A DNA stretch of 64,000 nt. Source: Congeria kusceri (Eukaryota; Mollusca; Bivalvia; Myida; Dreissenidae). Of this stretch, positions 23,566-35,868 are shown in pieces. Position numbers and translations under genes: made by a program. The DNA is taken from the NCBI GenBank assembly GCA_027627225.1, contig CM051040.1:26754634-26818633 (forward strand). The letters run 5' to 3'. The notes under the pieces were generated by a model that searched no databases, was not told where the DNA came from, and worked only from the letters and a program-made list of their open reading frames with translations. Within the stretch, counting starts at the first letter, position 1, and each line of letters starts with the position of its first letter.

Positions 23566-23696
23566 TATAGCGTCTGCTGATGCTATAACCCATACAGTAA
23601 TTTAAAATCTATAGCGTCTGCTGACGCTATAACCCATACAGTAATTTAAAATCTATAGCATCTGCTGACGCTATAACCCATACAGTAATTTAAAAA
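23566..23696. repeat. 44-bp tandem repeat, three copies, each with a hairpin
   Basis: Three units of 44 bp. Each contains TATAGCGTCTGCTGACGCTA-TA, a 9-bp perfect stem around TGCT. Copies differ by one or two transitions. Confidence 0.9.
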
Positions 23697-23699
23697 TAG

Positions 23700-25030
23700 C
23701 GCTGTTTATATTTCGAATAATCATGTGACAGTTTTGTTTTGTTGAGTCCATCTTCCATCAAAATACTCTTATAGTTATACTGAACTTTTAGGATGATAAT
23801 AGTAATAATAAATATAGATAATTTTCAACATGCAAAGCTGTGATCAAGTCTTATACATGTGAATTCTTAATTAATTGTAAATGTAAATGAATGTAGATCT
23901 GCATGACTGTCATAATGTTAATTGTGTTTGGAAATTGTATTTAATTAAATAAATGGGCAAAGCTTGAATCGTTAGACCCAGTTGGTCTACTTAAACAAAA
24001 AATGGACAATATAAACGTAAAAAGCAAAGATTTTTTGTATTCTAAAGTTATTTCAAAACATTATGTTTCGACTCTACTTTAAATTTCATTACTCGGCCAT
24101 GCTGTACAGAGTTATCTACCTTTAACCTCATGGCGTGTTACGCCAGTCTCCACGCAGCAAGTTCGTTTACCTGCGACCATTGAAATTCGCCCGCCTTACC
24201 TGTTGGACGGAGGTCATCCAGAGGTCAGCTGCAGTAACAACCATAATGGCTAGTCGGTATTGAGAAACTAGTGTAGTGTAACCTGTAACCCAACCATCAT
24301 CGGAATGTCAGCGCGAGAGGTCAGGTCGGGGTCAACGCCGGAAAGAAAGGACATTTTGGGTCACCAGTGGTGGAGAGAGAACGAGATCTTGGGTGTCTGC
24401 AAAATACATCAAAGCGGATGTAGAATATAAGCCGGCTACTTTGATGAAAATGTTAAGCGTGCGTGTCCAACAACATTTTCCATTATGTATAATTCCCATG
24501 CCACCATAAGATCAGGTCAGCCTGCAGTTAATTACTGAATTCTACTTTGTAGGCCTACTTTTGAATACTGCGTTACGTTCACAGTTTCGAGAACGCATAT
24601 GCACGCATGTGTAGATTGATAATCAGACACAAAATTTATTGTAGTATTGTGAACATGGATTCTTTCATACATTTTAAGCTCAGATATGTCTCGATTTGTG
24701 CCTTCTGATCAATCTGAATATGTTATAGAACAAAAAATCAACTCATTGACAAGACATAAACATGCTATTCGGAATTATTCGAATTGTCGAGGGGGGGGGG
24801 CAACTGCATTAAAATATCTTACATTTAAATAAATAATATTGGCATATAATTAAGATTTAAATAATGTACATGTATATACTGGAAACTAGTGGACAGATTT
24901 TATTAAATCTGAAAAAAATCATTATATCTATATGATTTATGTCGTTTTTGATTGGCCATTTTTTATTTTGACGTCAGATTTGTGGGTGCCTTTTATACCC
25001 AAATATTATGCTCACGTAGTTTCATAAGTA
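23700..25030. other. Unassigned; GC-richer island at 24.11-24.44 kb
   Basis: 24110-24440 is visibly richer in G+C and CpG than its surroundings and contains a 42-codon ATG-led frame from about 24305, beginning MSAREVRSGSTPERKD. It could be a promoter or first exon, but no donor-acceptor partner is found. The rest is AT-rich, with a G run at about 24791-24800. Confidence 0.3.
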
Positions 25031-25031
25031 A

Positions 25032-25120
25032 AATGAGCACAGATGGTTAGTGCGCTGTCAATTGTCAGTTGTGCTCACCATTGCATCATACTGAGTTCGA
25101 TACCCACTATGGGTTTTATT
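25032..25120 (+). repeat. tRNA-like (SINE-type) fragment
   Basis: A-box-like AGATGGTTAGTGCGC is followed after about 50 nt by the B-box-like GAGTTCGATACCC and then a T run that could act as a Pol III terminator. It does not fold into a full cloverleaf, so it is not called as a tRNA gene. Confidence 0.4.
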
Positions 25121-25334
25121 TTTTCAAGTATTTTTGTTTGTTTTTACCAATTTTCTCAAAATGTAGTAAATTATTCATGCTTTATTTCTTGTACACGCCT
25201 TTGTATTGCTCATTTTTATAACATAATATCATTAAAATTGCTCAAAGAGATCACTTTCGTAGACGTTTCCCTTTAACTATCCATTTCTGTATTATTATTT
25301 TTTTAGTATTCCTCTAAATTAAATTAAAACTAGC

Positions 25335-25436
25335 ACAACAACGACAAGAAAAACAAAGACAAGAATAACAAGAACATCAAGGAAAAGTATGACAAGAGTA
25401 CCAGGTTCAAGAATGACAAGAACAAGAAATGTCTTT
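25335..25436. repeat. ACAAGAA minisatellite (left part)
   Basis: Degenerate repeats of GACAAGAATAACAAGAAC type, period about 23-24 bp. The tract resumes at 26270 beyond an inserted element. Confidence 0.7.
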
Positions 25437-26262
25437 AAAAAAGACAATCGGCGTAGTAATTAATATTGAGAGGTATTTTTTTTGGCCCTAAATATAATAC
25501 AAGAGGACCAAGCTGTGACTTCACGGACCCCATATTTTTCTTTCTCTACTAAGGAGTCTTCTCGGACCCCAGATTTTTCGGCCCCTACTAAGGAGACTTT
25601 TCGGACACTAGATTTTTCGGACACTATAAGAAAACGTATCGGCCCCCAAAATTAATTTGAGATAAACTCAATAATTATTAATATCTGTACCTAGAATAAA
25701 CCAATCATATACCGCCCCATGTTTTCACCGGTGATACATGAATAAGCTTAATACTAGTAATTTACGTAAACATAGTTGATACATGAATTTTTCAGGCAAA
25801 TTTAACAAATTAACATTGTCAGAAAATAATAGCGGGAATCAATGAGCAGTAAGTTTATGAATTCCCCATTTATTGCAATTCTCGGGTTTAGGATTTTCCA
25901 GACGCTAATTGATGGGTGTGTATTAACACAGCATTACCGCGCGCTATTTTTAGAATGATTCTCCTGCTGGAGTTGTACTCGCTAGAATTAATTCACGGGG
26001 ACGACAGTCGGTTACAGCGTACAATAATATTTTTACATTATGATAAAATAATAGGAAATATAAGCTCAATCAAATTTGCTAATATTTGTTTTGCTTATTT
26101 ATCAGAAAAATACCAGAAATTTACCACTTTATATTTTACGTTAATCCATTGTTTGAAGTTTGCATTATCTAAAATAGAAAATTTGCCCAATTATATTGGC
26201 ATTCAATTTTCCCGATGCATAATTATCGCAAGAAATCTAGGTCAAAAGTGATCTTAGACAGC
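25430..26262 (+). mobile_element. Dispersed family R, copy 1
   Basis: It starts AACAAGAAATGTCTTTAAAA, passes ACAAGAGGACCAAG and three short CGGACCCCAGATTTTTCGG-type subrepeats, and ends at GTGATCTTAGACAG. It is colinear with the inverted copy at 37.10-38.58 kb but carries internal deletions. A TATA-like GCGCTATTTTTAGAATGATT is conserved among copies. The 111-codon frame at 25916-26251 is not conserved in the other copies. Class unknown. Confidence 0.75.
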
Positions 26263-26269
26263 TACGCCG

Positions 26270-26640
26270 ACAAACAAGCTCAAAAATGACAAGAAAAACG
26301 AGTACAAGCATTACAAGAAAAACAAGTACAAGAATAACAAGAACGAAGTCAAGGTATGACATGAAAAACAAGCACAAGAAAAGCAGGTACGACAAGTAAA
26401 ACAAAACAATAAGAAAAACATGTGCATGAATGACAAGAAAAAGAAACTAAAAAGACAATAAAATCAAGTACAAGTACTACAAGAAAATCATGAGCATGAA
26501 TGACAAGAAAAACAAGTGACTGTGCAAGAATGACAAGACAAACAAGTTCAAAAATGACAAGAAAAAACATGAACAAGCATGAAAAGAAACAAATGCACAC
26601 AAATTACCAGAAAAAAAACAAGCGTAAGAATGAACAAATA
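26270..26640. repeat. ACAAGAA minisatellite (right part)
   Basis: It continues the 25.3-kb tract with AAGAATGACAAGAAAAACAA units. Together the two parts show that family R copy 1 inserted into a pre-existing array. Confidence 0.75.
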
Positions 26641-28060
26641 CGCGTAAGAATGGCCAAAATCACGCCGGGGATTCATTGCGACCATAACGCTCGCGTTATG
26701 TGTAGAAAATGTCGCAATGCAGCTTACGTTATGCTGTTAATACATAGAAATGGATGTCAGCGGTGAGTACGACTCCGTATTTTGTCTTATTGGACACTTG
26801 TGAGCGAAAATTTAAAAAATCGGAGAATGCTTTTCAACACAAATATGTATATGCTTTATTCTAGTTACAAACCTTGGAAAAATTACGAAATAGTATGCTG
26901 TAGAACTTTCGAAACGTTTACTGCTTCACTGTTATACAAAGGAAAACTTGGACATGTTTACAAATTTCCAAGAGTTTGGTACATTTAAACAAGTTTTTGA
27001 CCTATAAACATCATTGCTGTTAATATTGCCGTGGTGTGCTACATGAAAACTGGTACTTTTTCTTTAAAGATGAGGCTATATGTCCATTTTTTATAATGTT
27101 GTGGTCGCGAAGCACATGTTGTGGTGTCAGTGCATGGTTGTGGTGCTGATGCGAGGTAACTCTGGAGGATATATTGAAGTAGGGTCTAAAACCATACGAC
27201 ATATGTTACTTTTTTATGCCATATTATGCTGTTGTTGACTTGTTGTTTTTTCTCAGATCAAGTTCTGGAGATGTCTGCAGTCTCAAACAAACGGTGAAGA
27301 TTCATATGTAACTTCTGCGAAAAGTCATTTAGCTTTAATTGATTAACTCTAAGTGGAAGATGTTACGAAATTTTAAAAACGCGCACAATTTCAATTTGCC
27401 AATATCACAGATCCCATTTTTTAAAGAAGATAGTCCAAATAAACAGTTTGCTCTTGATAATAACAAAGTACATGTAATTACATGTTTATTTAAACATACA
27501 CCACATGTAGGCTTATTTTATTATGTTTTCAATTGTTTATTGGAGCATTGGAAATAAAATACACGAAAGCGTATATTTATTTTGTCAAATTATTTGTTTA
27601 TTTTTATATTTTATATTAAAAGGCATTATACATAGTTATACATATGACACATGTTCAATTTCTTTGTTCGATAGAGCATCCACATAAAAAGATTGTACCG
27701 GAGTAAGAATGCATTCAAATAGCAATATTAAATATGCGGGGTTAAATTGGAATAACACATACTTATATCACTACCGTAACACAATAAATCAATGAGTAAT
27801 CAGACTATTGTGTGAACCCAATCGTTGTTAATAAGTCAGTGAATAACAAATCGTTGTTAATAAGTCAGTGAATAACAAATCCCTATTCTGTTTAACACAA
27901 CACCTGCAGTTGCAATAGATAAAGATTATCAAACAGAATATTGTCATTGGTGCCATTTAACTTAATCAAATGTTCTAAATAATATTGTCATCTGTGAGCA
28001 TAATTCAACGATTGTAATATTAAACATCAAAAATGAATGCATGAATGCAGTACATCGATC
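26641..28060. other. Unassigned; nested hairpin and 29-bp duplication
   Basis: At 26674-26719 CATTGCGAC and GTCGCAATG enclose the perfect palindrome CATAACGCTCGCGTTATG (26683-26700). Near 27823-27880 a 29-bp unit with CGTTGTTAATAAGTCAGTGA is duplicated in tandem. No gene is supported. Confidence 0.4.
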
Positions 28061-29546
28061 AGGCCTAAAATAAATATTGTTTGTTTCCCCTCCCGCGACC
28101 GACCCAGCAAAATCGCCGCGACCCACAAAATTTCACAAACCAAAGAAAACAATATTTTATTTGTGTGTGAACATGTGGGGTGCGAATCCTTAAAAAGAAT
28201 GCAATAGCGTGTACAAATCTTACTTTCAAAAGACGTTTATAAAATGACTTTAAACGGACAGTTCTCGGTAACGCGTAATTCGGCATATTTTGACGCATGC
28301 TTTTACGAAAAGGACGCCTTAACATTCAGTGTCAGATTCTAGAGCGCAACCATTTCCGCTCGCATATGCATGTTTTGTTTAAAGACAAAGAACGCCCATC
28401 GGCAATGAACAAACTCGCCTTTATGCACCAAGTGTCCATTATCGATAATCTTGACGCAGGAGGAGTCAGCTTAACAAGAGCCAAACCGTCAGCCAATGAG
28501 AACGCATAAAATTTCCAATATGCAAATGAGCGTCGTCGTTAGAAAGTTTATCGCGCCCTCATTCTAATTTTAATTGGTAAAGGTGCAAGTCATTTGTAAC
28601 ACATTTGCGTTAGGTATGTGTTTTGTTATAGATATGCGTGTTTTTAACAACCGCGTTTGTAATAAATTACTACAAATTAAAATAGTAAATAAATAAATAA
28701 TGATAAATAAATATCACAATTTTTGTGAATTTTGGTGAAAGGAACCGTTTACTAAGAATATGAATTACGACGTCATTTAACTCGACAAACTGATCGTGTC
28801 GAGCGTCTTATTTTGTTAAAAAAATAAATAAAATTACTAGATCTAGTAATAATTAACGGAAGTGTTAAACAAACTAATCACTGCACACGGATTAGAATTA
28901 TGCAAAAACTTTGGCTGAGGCAACATTTGAATGAAAGTTAGCGGAACTTAAGTCCTTGTCAACAATGAAAGTAAATAAACTTAAGCGCCTTTTCTTTTTA
29001 TTTTAATTTATCAAAAATGTTGTGTTGCTTTCTTTTTATTAATGAACAAAGTCTTATTTCTTTTTATTTCAATAGAATGCTAATTCATTTATGCTCTAGC
29101 ATTTGCGTTGTTCAGATACAGTATTGCAGATTGATGCTTTTAAACACTATCCACGTGCTAAGCGTGTAACACGCTTTTCAGCTACAAACTGCTAGCCACA
29201 GTTTGACAGTCACCGTTGCTATGGCTGTTGCTAACAGCGTTCTGGTTGGGATGCCCGGCAAATTGCAACGTCACGCTATTACTCCTTAGTTTTAACAGGT
29301 TTTTATTACTAACGCTCTTATTTGTAACGTATGTTATTGTTTTTTAAATTTTGATAAAACGCTATGAATCTACTAGAACGGAAATATTAAGAATTAATAC
29401 TATAACGTAACATTTCGAACATAAGGAAAACATGAATGAAAATGACTTATTGTGTATACAAATAAAATATTTTTCCGACCTACCGACCCACCCTTCATTA
29501 GCATGGGTCGCGGGAGGGGAAACAAACAATATTTTATTTTCGGCCT
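28061..29546. mobile_element. TIR element, about 1.49 kb
   Basis: The termini AGGCCTAAAATAAATATTGT and (inverse of the right end) AGGCCGAAAATAAAATATTG continue into shared TTGTTTCCCCTCCCGCGACC, about 38 bp with small differences. There is no transposase-like frame; the frames at 28065-28325 (-) and 28297-28509 (+) are not recognisable. No target duplication is visible. Confidence 0.65.
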
Positions 29547-29726
29547 CAAGAACGTGTCATATATAGTTACTACACTTAATCTTTCACCAGCTTAATGTTC
29601 TGTGTCTTAAAAGTTCTCAACAAGTGCATAGCTTTACACATGGCACTGATAACTGCGTACACCACTGTTCACAATTACAATGTCAATTAAGATATGAATT
29701 CTATTTAATACATATTGCTGTCACAG

Positions 29727-29864
29727 GCAGTTGAGGGATATAGTAAATATTGCACCCCCTCCCCCCCCCCCCCCGAGGAGAGTGATGTCGACCGAGGCTG
29801 AAGGCCGAGTTTGACATTACTCTTCGGGGGGGGGGGGCAATATTTACTATACCCCTCAATTGCA
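29727..29864. repeat. Palindrome with opposed C and G tracts
   Basis: The left arm GATATAGTAAATATTGC followed by a C run of about 20 is inverted at the right as a G run and GCAATATTTACTATACCCC. The central part also pairs imperfectly. Total about 138 bp. Confidence 0.8.
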
Positions 29865-31603
29865 TATGATATTTATTTTATTTTACCGAACATAAACATT
29901 GTAATTCAAAGAACAAACTAGTAATAAACAATTTATTGTTGGAAAATCAGGCGCTCATCAACCTTGATTTTTTAAAAACATTTTAATAAGCGCCTACCGA
30001 TTATTAGCTAATACGGATTTCTCGGAAAACCCGAGTTTTTATTTTAAGCCCCACGCCCGGGGTATATTACAAATTATAGCCCGTTCGGGGTATATTACTT
30101 TCCAACGTCATGGCATGTTAAAATTATGCAGGGATGGGTATACGGGATTGTACAATGGGAAAACAAAGTGAGGTAGATCTATAATAATTCATCTTCAGCT
30201 AAGAGTGACGGCTTTGATGACAACATCCGTGCTTGTTTTTTGTTGCCATTCTGAACTAATATTGTTTTGTTCTTCTTGAAAAGATTTGAAGTCCATACTT
30301 GTCTAGTACATATGATTCCTCTTACAAACACGGGCGCGTTCTTGTGTAAAGAAATCCCTATGAAAACGAAAGTAAAACATTTCATCACAAGACCTTTGGT
30401 CATTTGTACGTTATGATGTATCGTTTACAAGAAGCATTAAGAAACTCCAAAATGTGATTATAATGATTTAATACTAACTGATCGCTTACAACAAGCTCTA
30501 AGAAACTCCAAAATGTGATTATAATTATTTAATAGAAACTGATTATACTGGAAGTACATGTCCATATTAGACGGGTAGAAAACTGACCAGCTTACGACTG
30601 ACCGCGGAAATGGTGTATATTTCATATTGAAGTATACCTTTTATCACAAATGTTCACCAACATTGACGGTGGTTAACGGCAACAATTTCCATAAAGTGGC
30701 ACATTATATACGGTCTTATCCTTATAAATGACACTCAGCGCACCCCCTTTTCAGATCCACTAATATAATGGGCACATGACTTCCGTGTGCATTTCAGTTA
30801 TGCTATTAAATGGGGCGATTGATCGATGCATTTACATAATGAAGTTTATTTACAGAAAAAAATGTTGAAGCATTTAATACGTTGGCCTTGTTTCTATGAA
30901 CAGTTAAGTTAACAGGTCAATATTATTGTAATGTATTAAAAGTGGTAATCGATGGTAATTTCGCGGGCACGGAGGTAATTTAGTAGTAATAGTAAAATCG
31001 ACTTATTAAAATTTTTTGTTTACACGAAGTTCCATTACGAGCATGCGCAACATAGATAAAAGCTAATGTAACGTAGACAAGTTTTCACAGAAGTGTGCTA
31101 GCATGTAGGCACGAGTTCGAATGCTGCTTGAATCGTGAATCAAAAAACGTTTTAAACAATTCCATTACGGTATTATTGCTAATAGAACAATATATTCGAG
31201 AACAATGGGGATGTGTGCTGTCGTTATGTGTCTATTGTGATGGGAAATACTCTCGATATACCCCTTTAAGATGCTTAGACGGGTTTATAACAGTGACGCA
31301 ATATGTCTTTCACTTCCGAATATTCTGACAAAAACATAGTTATTAAAAAGAGGTGTTATATGTGCTCCTATGTGCATGTTTGTACCTAAAAACTGTGTAA
31401 CAGAAGATTTACAACATATACGTGTATCTTCCGGTGTCCTTAACAATATGATATTTTAAATAAAGATTTGATGATCTGTTTTCACCCATAACTAATAATT
31501 TTCACTTATTTATTCTCCCTCGCTTTTTAAATAATGTAAAAAGTAAAGTTTCCCAGTGATTTTTAGTTGAACACTGACTCACGGACTCCATTTTCTCGTT
31601 GAT
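29865..31603. other. Unassigned; 61-bp duplication
   Basis: At 30421-30543 a 61-bp unit containing AAGAAACTCCAAAATGTGAT is duplicated with about 10% divergence. The 74-codon - strand frame at 30179-30403 and the 77-codon + strand frame at 31095-31328 have no recognisable domain. Confidence 0.35.
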
Positions 31604-32222
31604 GTTTTTTTATGCCCCCGGCATCTTGATGCAGGAGGCATAAAGTGATCGTCCTGTCCGTCCTTCCGTCTTTCCGTCCTTCCGTCTGTGACAAGGTTAA
31701 GTAGATTTTACCGTTTCGTCTAGCACCAACACCGCTTACTACAACACTTTGATACTTACACAGTTGTTGCTTATGACCATTCCCTATCCATCCATATCAC
31801 CCAACCTTACTTTGACCTTGACCTAATTTGGACTTATGATAATTCAAAATTGCAATTTCTTGGTTAACTAGATTTTACCGTTTTGTCAAGCACCACCTAC
31901 TACAACACTTAGATACTTAAACAGTTGTTCCTTATGCCCATCCCCAATCCACCCCTATCGCCCAACCTTACTTTGACCTTGACCTTGAACTAATTTGGAC
32001 TTAATAATAATTCAAAAGTGCCATTTCTTTGTTAACTAGATTTTACCGTTTCGTCTAGCACCAACACCGCTTACTACAACACTTGGATATTTACAAAATG
32101 TTTACTTATAACCGTTCACAATCCACACATATCACCCACCCTCACTTTCACCTTGACCTACTTTGGACTAAGAAATGGGCTACCCAGCACCAACCGGGGG
32201 CATGTGTGTTTATCAAACACAG
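31604..32222. mobile_element. Modular element bounded by ATGCCCCCGG
   Basis: ATGCCCCCGG (31612-31621) and its inverse CCGGGGGCAT (32194-32203) bound a GTCCGTCCTTCCG tract and a tandem core of about 2.9 units, period 167-168 bp (TTTTACCGTTTCGTCTAGCA anchors at 31706, 31873 and 32041). The core contains TGACCTTGACC. Non-coding. Confidence 0.8.
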
Positions 32223-33244
32223 AATCTTGTGTTTTTTTTCGTTTTTTTTATTGCAAACTTTAATCTTGCTTATCATGATGTTGCGTATAAAAATCTAGGT
32301 TAAAGTTTTGTGTATACGTTATATATGTTTTTAAACCTAGCTAGTAACGTCTTTTGGACGTGTTTGATTTATTGCATGTATTTTTTCGAACATGTTTGTA
32401 CATGTATTTACATTTTGCCGGAACTAACTCTTATCTGCGCCCTTTCTCTCTTCTTCACACCAGTTGGATATTCAACATCACCTTTGACCATTAAATAACC
32501 CCATCTCTCAGGTCATCTCAGTCTGTGGGCGGGCATTCTTCTGTTATTACCTTGAGTGCAGTCCGGTTACAAAATAAACCATTCGGGTCATTCGTCATGC
32601 TCCGCGTGTTGTTGGGGAATATTTGGCGCGTTGCCAGGGATTTTGAAATCACCTGTTGTTTCTGTCCGTATGATATAAATCTATTTTACCTTCGGAATAA
32701 ATCAAAGCGCCGACAGCATTAAATGGCTGTTGACTAGACATAAAAGAACCTAGACTAATTTTAGTCTCTGAAAACAAACTGCTGAAACTGTATATGAAAT
32801 GTAAAAATCGACAAATCCTTTTTCTTGTTTTATCTTACCCAGTTACATTTCCTTGGGAGAGGTTACAGTCTTGAGCAAGATCAAAATGGCAAGCACATTA
32901 TACAAGGAGCAAAGCAGGAGCAAAGTAACAAAATAGATGATTAATTCGATGTTTGACAGAAACGACTGCATCAGTCTAGGAAGAGCCCCGAAGCAAGAGA
33001 AACATGGATGCATTTTTTTCTAATATAAGTAATAGACATGGTGTATTTGTTTGAAGGTGTGTATTTCGCTTTTCATGGCCAACATCAATTTGAATACCAG
33101 TACCGCTATATGCACTTTTGCGCAGCCGCAGACACCAGTCCATGCCTTAGATTTGTTTCTTTAATAATCTCAATATTCTGAAGAATGTTAAGGATTTAAT
33201 GGACTGTGAATCCACCTAATATTAGATATAGCTATTAAATATAA
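32223..33244. other. Unassigned sequence
   Basis: Two short + strand frames (32310-32498 and 32525-32722) lack recognisable features. No gene is supported. Confidence 0.35.
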
Positions 33245-33990
33245 ACACGAAATATCTTTAAAAAGATATTCGGCGTCTATGGTAAGTTTGAAAATAAGTA
33301 ATGTCAATTGCACTTGTTACATAAATATTCAAAACTGATATATATGTATCAAGAGTTTCTGTGTATAATTAGCATTGCAAATAATGTATGCATGCTACGA
33401 AAATGAAGTTAAATTTAAGTAACATTAATTTCATAACATTTCGATTACGAGACTTCATTCACCACATTTATTTTGCATCTACTGGAGAAGTTGATAGAAA
33501 GGTGGAATTCTAAATAATTCTCCATGATACACAACCGCAATTCAAATTCAAATTAACATGAACAGTAAGTTTATAAATATAAATTCCCAATTTATTGAAA
33601 TATTCAGGGTATGATTATCTGGACGCTAATTGGTGCAAGTATATTAACACAGCAATACGGCTGCTACAACCCGCGCTATTTATAGAATGATTTAATAATT
33701 TATACTGGAGTGTGTTGAACTCACTAGAATAAATGGGAGTATCGCACAGTTGTTATTTATATAGCGTATACCGTTTTGTAGGCTAAACAAAATAGTTATT
33801 TCATTCTGTGACTGAATGTAACATTCTTTTCATGACATACAATGAGAAAATATGTTCATAATTATGCTAAGTTCCAGAGTGTTATAACGAGGATATGTTT
33901 ATAACTTTATTTTAACCGCTTATGTTAATAATTCTGTAAATTCTAATCAAAAAATGTATGCAACAATTTTTGGTATACATTAAAGTTTTT
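33245..33990 (+). mobile_element. Dispersed family R, copy 2
   Basis: It begins ACACGAAATATCTTTAAAAA and shares, in order, the conserved CATGAACAGTAAGTTTATAA, GCGCTATTTATAGAATGATT and GGCTAAACAAAATAGTTATT blocks with the 37.1-38.6 kb copy (inverted there). The ACAAGAGGACC block and the far end are missing. Confidence 0.7.
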
Positions 33991-35143
33991 AAATGATTAA
34001 ACCCTTGCTGTACGTTCTCATTTCCTAAAATTTATCCGTGATTTAATGAGTTGGGTGAAATATTACACTGTCGTTTAATGTAGATCAATGAGTACTGCTA
34101 ATGTCGTCTGCTGCACCGTTCCGTGGTATAAATATTTTTTTAATTTCGACCTGCATGTTTTGGAGTATAAGATGCCTACATGCACGTACATTAACATGTT
34201 TCGTCCGCTTGGGGCAAAACGTATCGTAAATGACTTTTTTTTAATTTTACAGGGAGAGCAAAGACTGATTTTCTAAAGTTTATTTAAATTTTTACATAAT
34301 ATCTATACGATACAATCAAATATGCCCATTACAGTGCAGTTGCTATTTATTTACAGTTCAGTTAGTTTACAAAAATATGTGTATTTACCCGGTAATTGTT
34401 CAGTTACATGATTGTTTGTGCTGAAATTTTTTACATGCAATACTCATTTAAGTGAACAGAACAGAGATTTCGCGTTGGCAGGTATAACATTCGCACCTTT
34501 TGACAAGGCATGTTTAATGATATCCACTATTATAATTATACTTAACTGGCAAATCCATTTTTTTTACTTCAGTTAAATTATTTGATGACTTTTGGGTGAG
34601 CACAATTGGTAGTGGAAAGACATCGTATACGCAACTACGTGTATTTGCCATACTTTTTGCGCCAACAATTTTGGCCATATATTATTTTTTGCAAAAGTCA
34701 GGATTACCAGGTGAAATACAATCCATATCACAAATAGCAACCAGGAACCACATTTAAAATAACAATATGAACGTCCTGAACAAATGCCAGTTTTTGCAAC
34801 ACACGACCAGGAACATCGTCGGACCCCACGGTATATTTTCCGTTATCACTACATTCTTTCACAATAATCGCTATCACTGGTGATGAAGTGAAGCATAGTG
34901 TACATCAAACGTGCATCCTTGAGGTAATTTTGATGAGTTTACTAGTAATCATGCTGATAATTATATATACCTTGACCTATACCTGCTCATGAATTTAGAA
35001 ACCATGATGAATAAGACCACACTGGCACTGATAACTCCTACTGATTCATATCAACTTTGTATATTGTACAAAGTAGGGAAATATCTAGAAAGTACATGGT
35101 GCTGATCAAAAGACCAGTGGGTCGGAGGTATGTGCGTTAACCA
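33991..35143. other. Unassigned AT-rich sequence
   Basis: No supported gene. A 62-codon + strand frame at 34088-34276 is unremarkable. Confidence 0.35.
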
Positions 35144-35868
35144 TTTTTAGCTCGACTAGTCGAAGAATAGGTGAGCTATCCTACTACCCCCCGCCGTCGG
35201 CGTTCGCGACTGAATTAGTTAAAGTTTTTATTCAAAAGTCTTGTAACTTCAAAACTATATAAGTTATTCACTTGAAACTTGGAATATACCTTTGTCATCA
35301 ACTCCAGTATCGGGACAACATTTCCCATAACTCTTTTTGTATTTTGACAGAGTTATGCCCCTTTTTCACACAGATTTCCTGGTTAAAGTTTATATTCAAC
35401 AGTTTTGTAACTTCAATACTACATAAGCTTTTCACTTGAAACTTGGAACTAATCTTTGTCATCAACTCTAGTATCAGGAGCAACATTACCCCTAACTCTA
35501 TTTTGTATTTTGACAGAGTTACGCCCCTTTTTCACATAGATTTTCTGGTTTAAGTTTATGTTCAAAAGTTTAATAACTTCAAAACTACATACGTTATTCA
35601 CTTGAAACTTGGAACTAACCTTTGACATCAACTCTAGTATCAGGGGCAACATTACCCATAACTCTGTTTTGTAATTTGACAGAGTTAGGCACACTTTTTA
35701 CATAGATTTTGTCTGTCAAAGTTTTTGTTCCAAAACTGTATAAACTATTCAAGGCTCCACTTAACAGTTTTTTATTTTAACAAATTTATGCCTGTTCCAC
35801 TATCCAAAATATGTACCAACTGAAATACTTAGAATAGTCGAGAGCCCTGTCCTCTGACAACTCTTGTT
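35144..35868 (-). mobile_element. GTCGAGCTAAAAA element, copy 1
   Basis: Read on the - strand it runs from ACAAGAGTTGTCAGAGGACA to the terminal GACTAGTCGAGCTAAAAA. Its core is about three units with a 166-bp period (GACAGAGTTA anchors at 35346, 35512 and 35678). The open frames within it follow the repeat. A sister copy, opposite in orientation, lies in EndoU intron 1. Confidence 0.85.

Noticed and set aside
25916..26251. 111-codon + frame in family R copy 1
   Set aside because: Not preserved in the other two copies of the same family.
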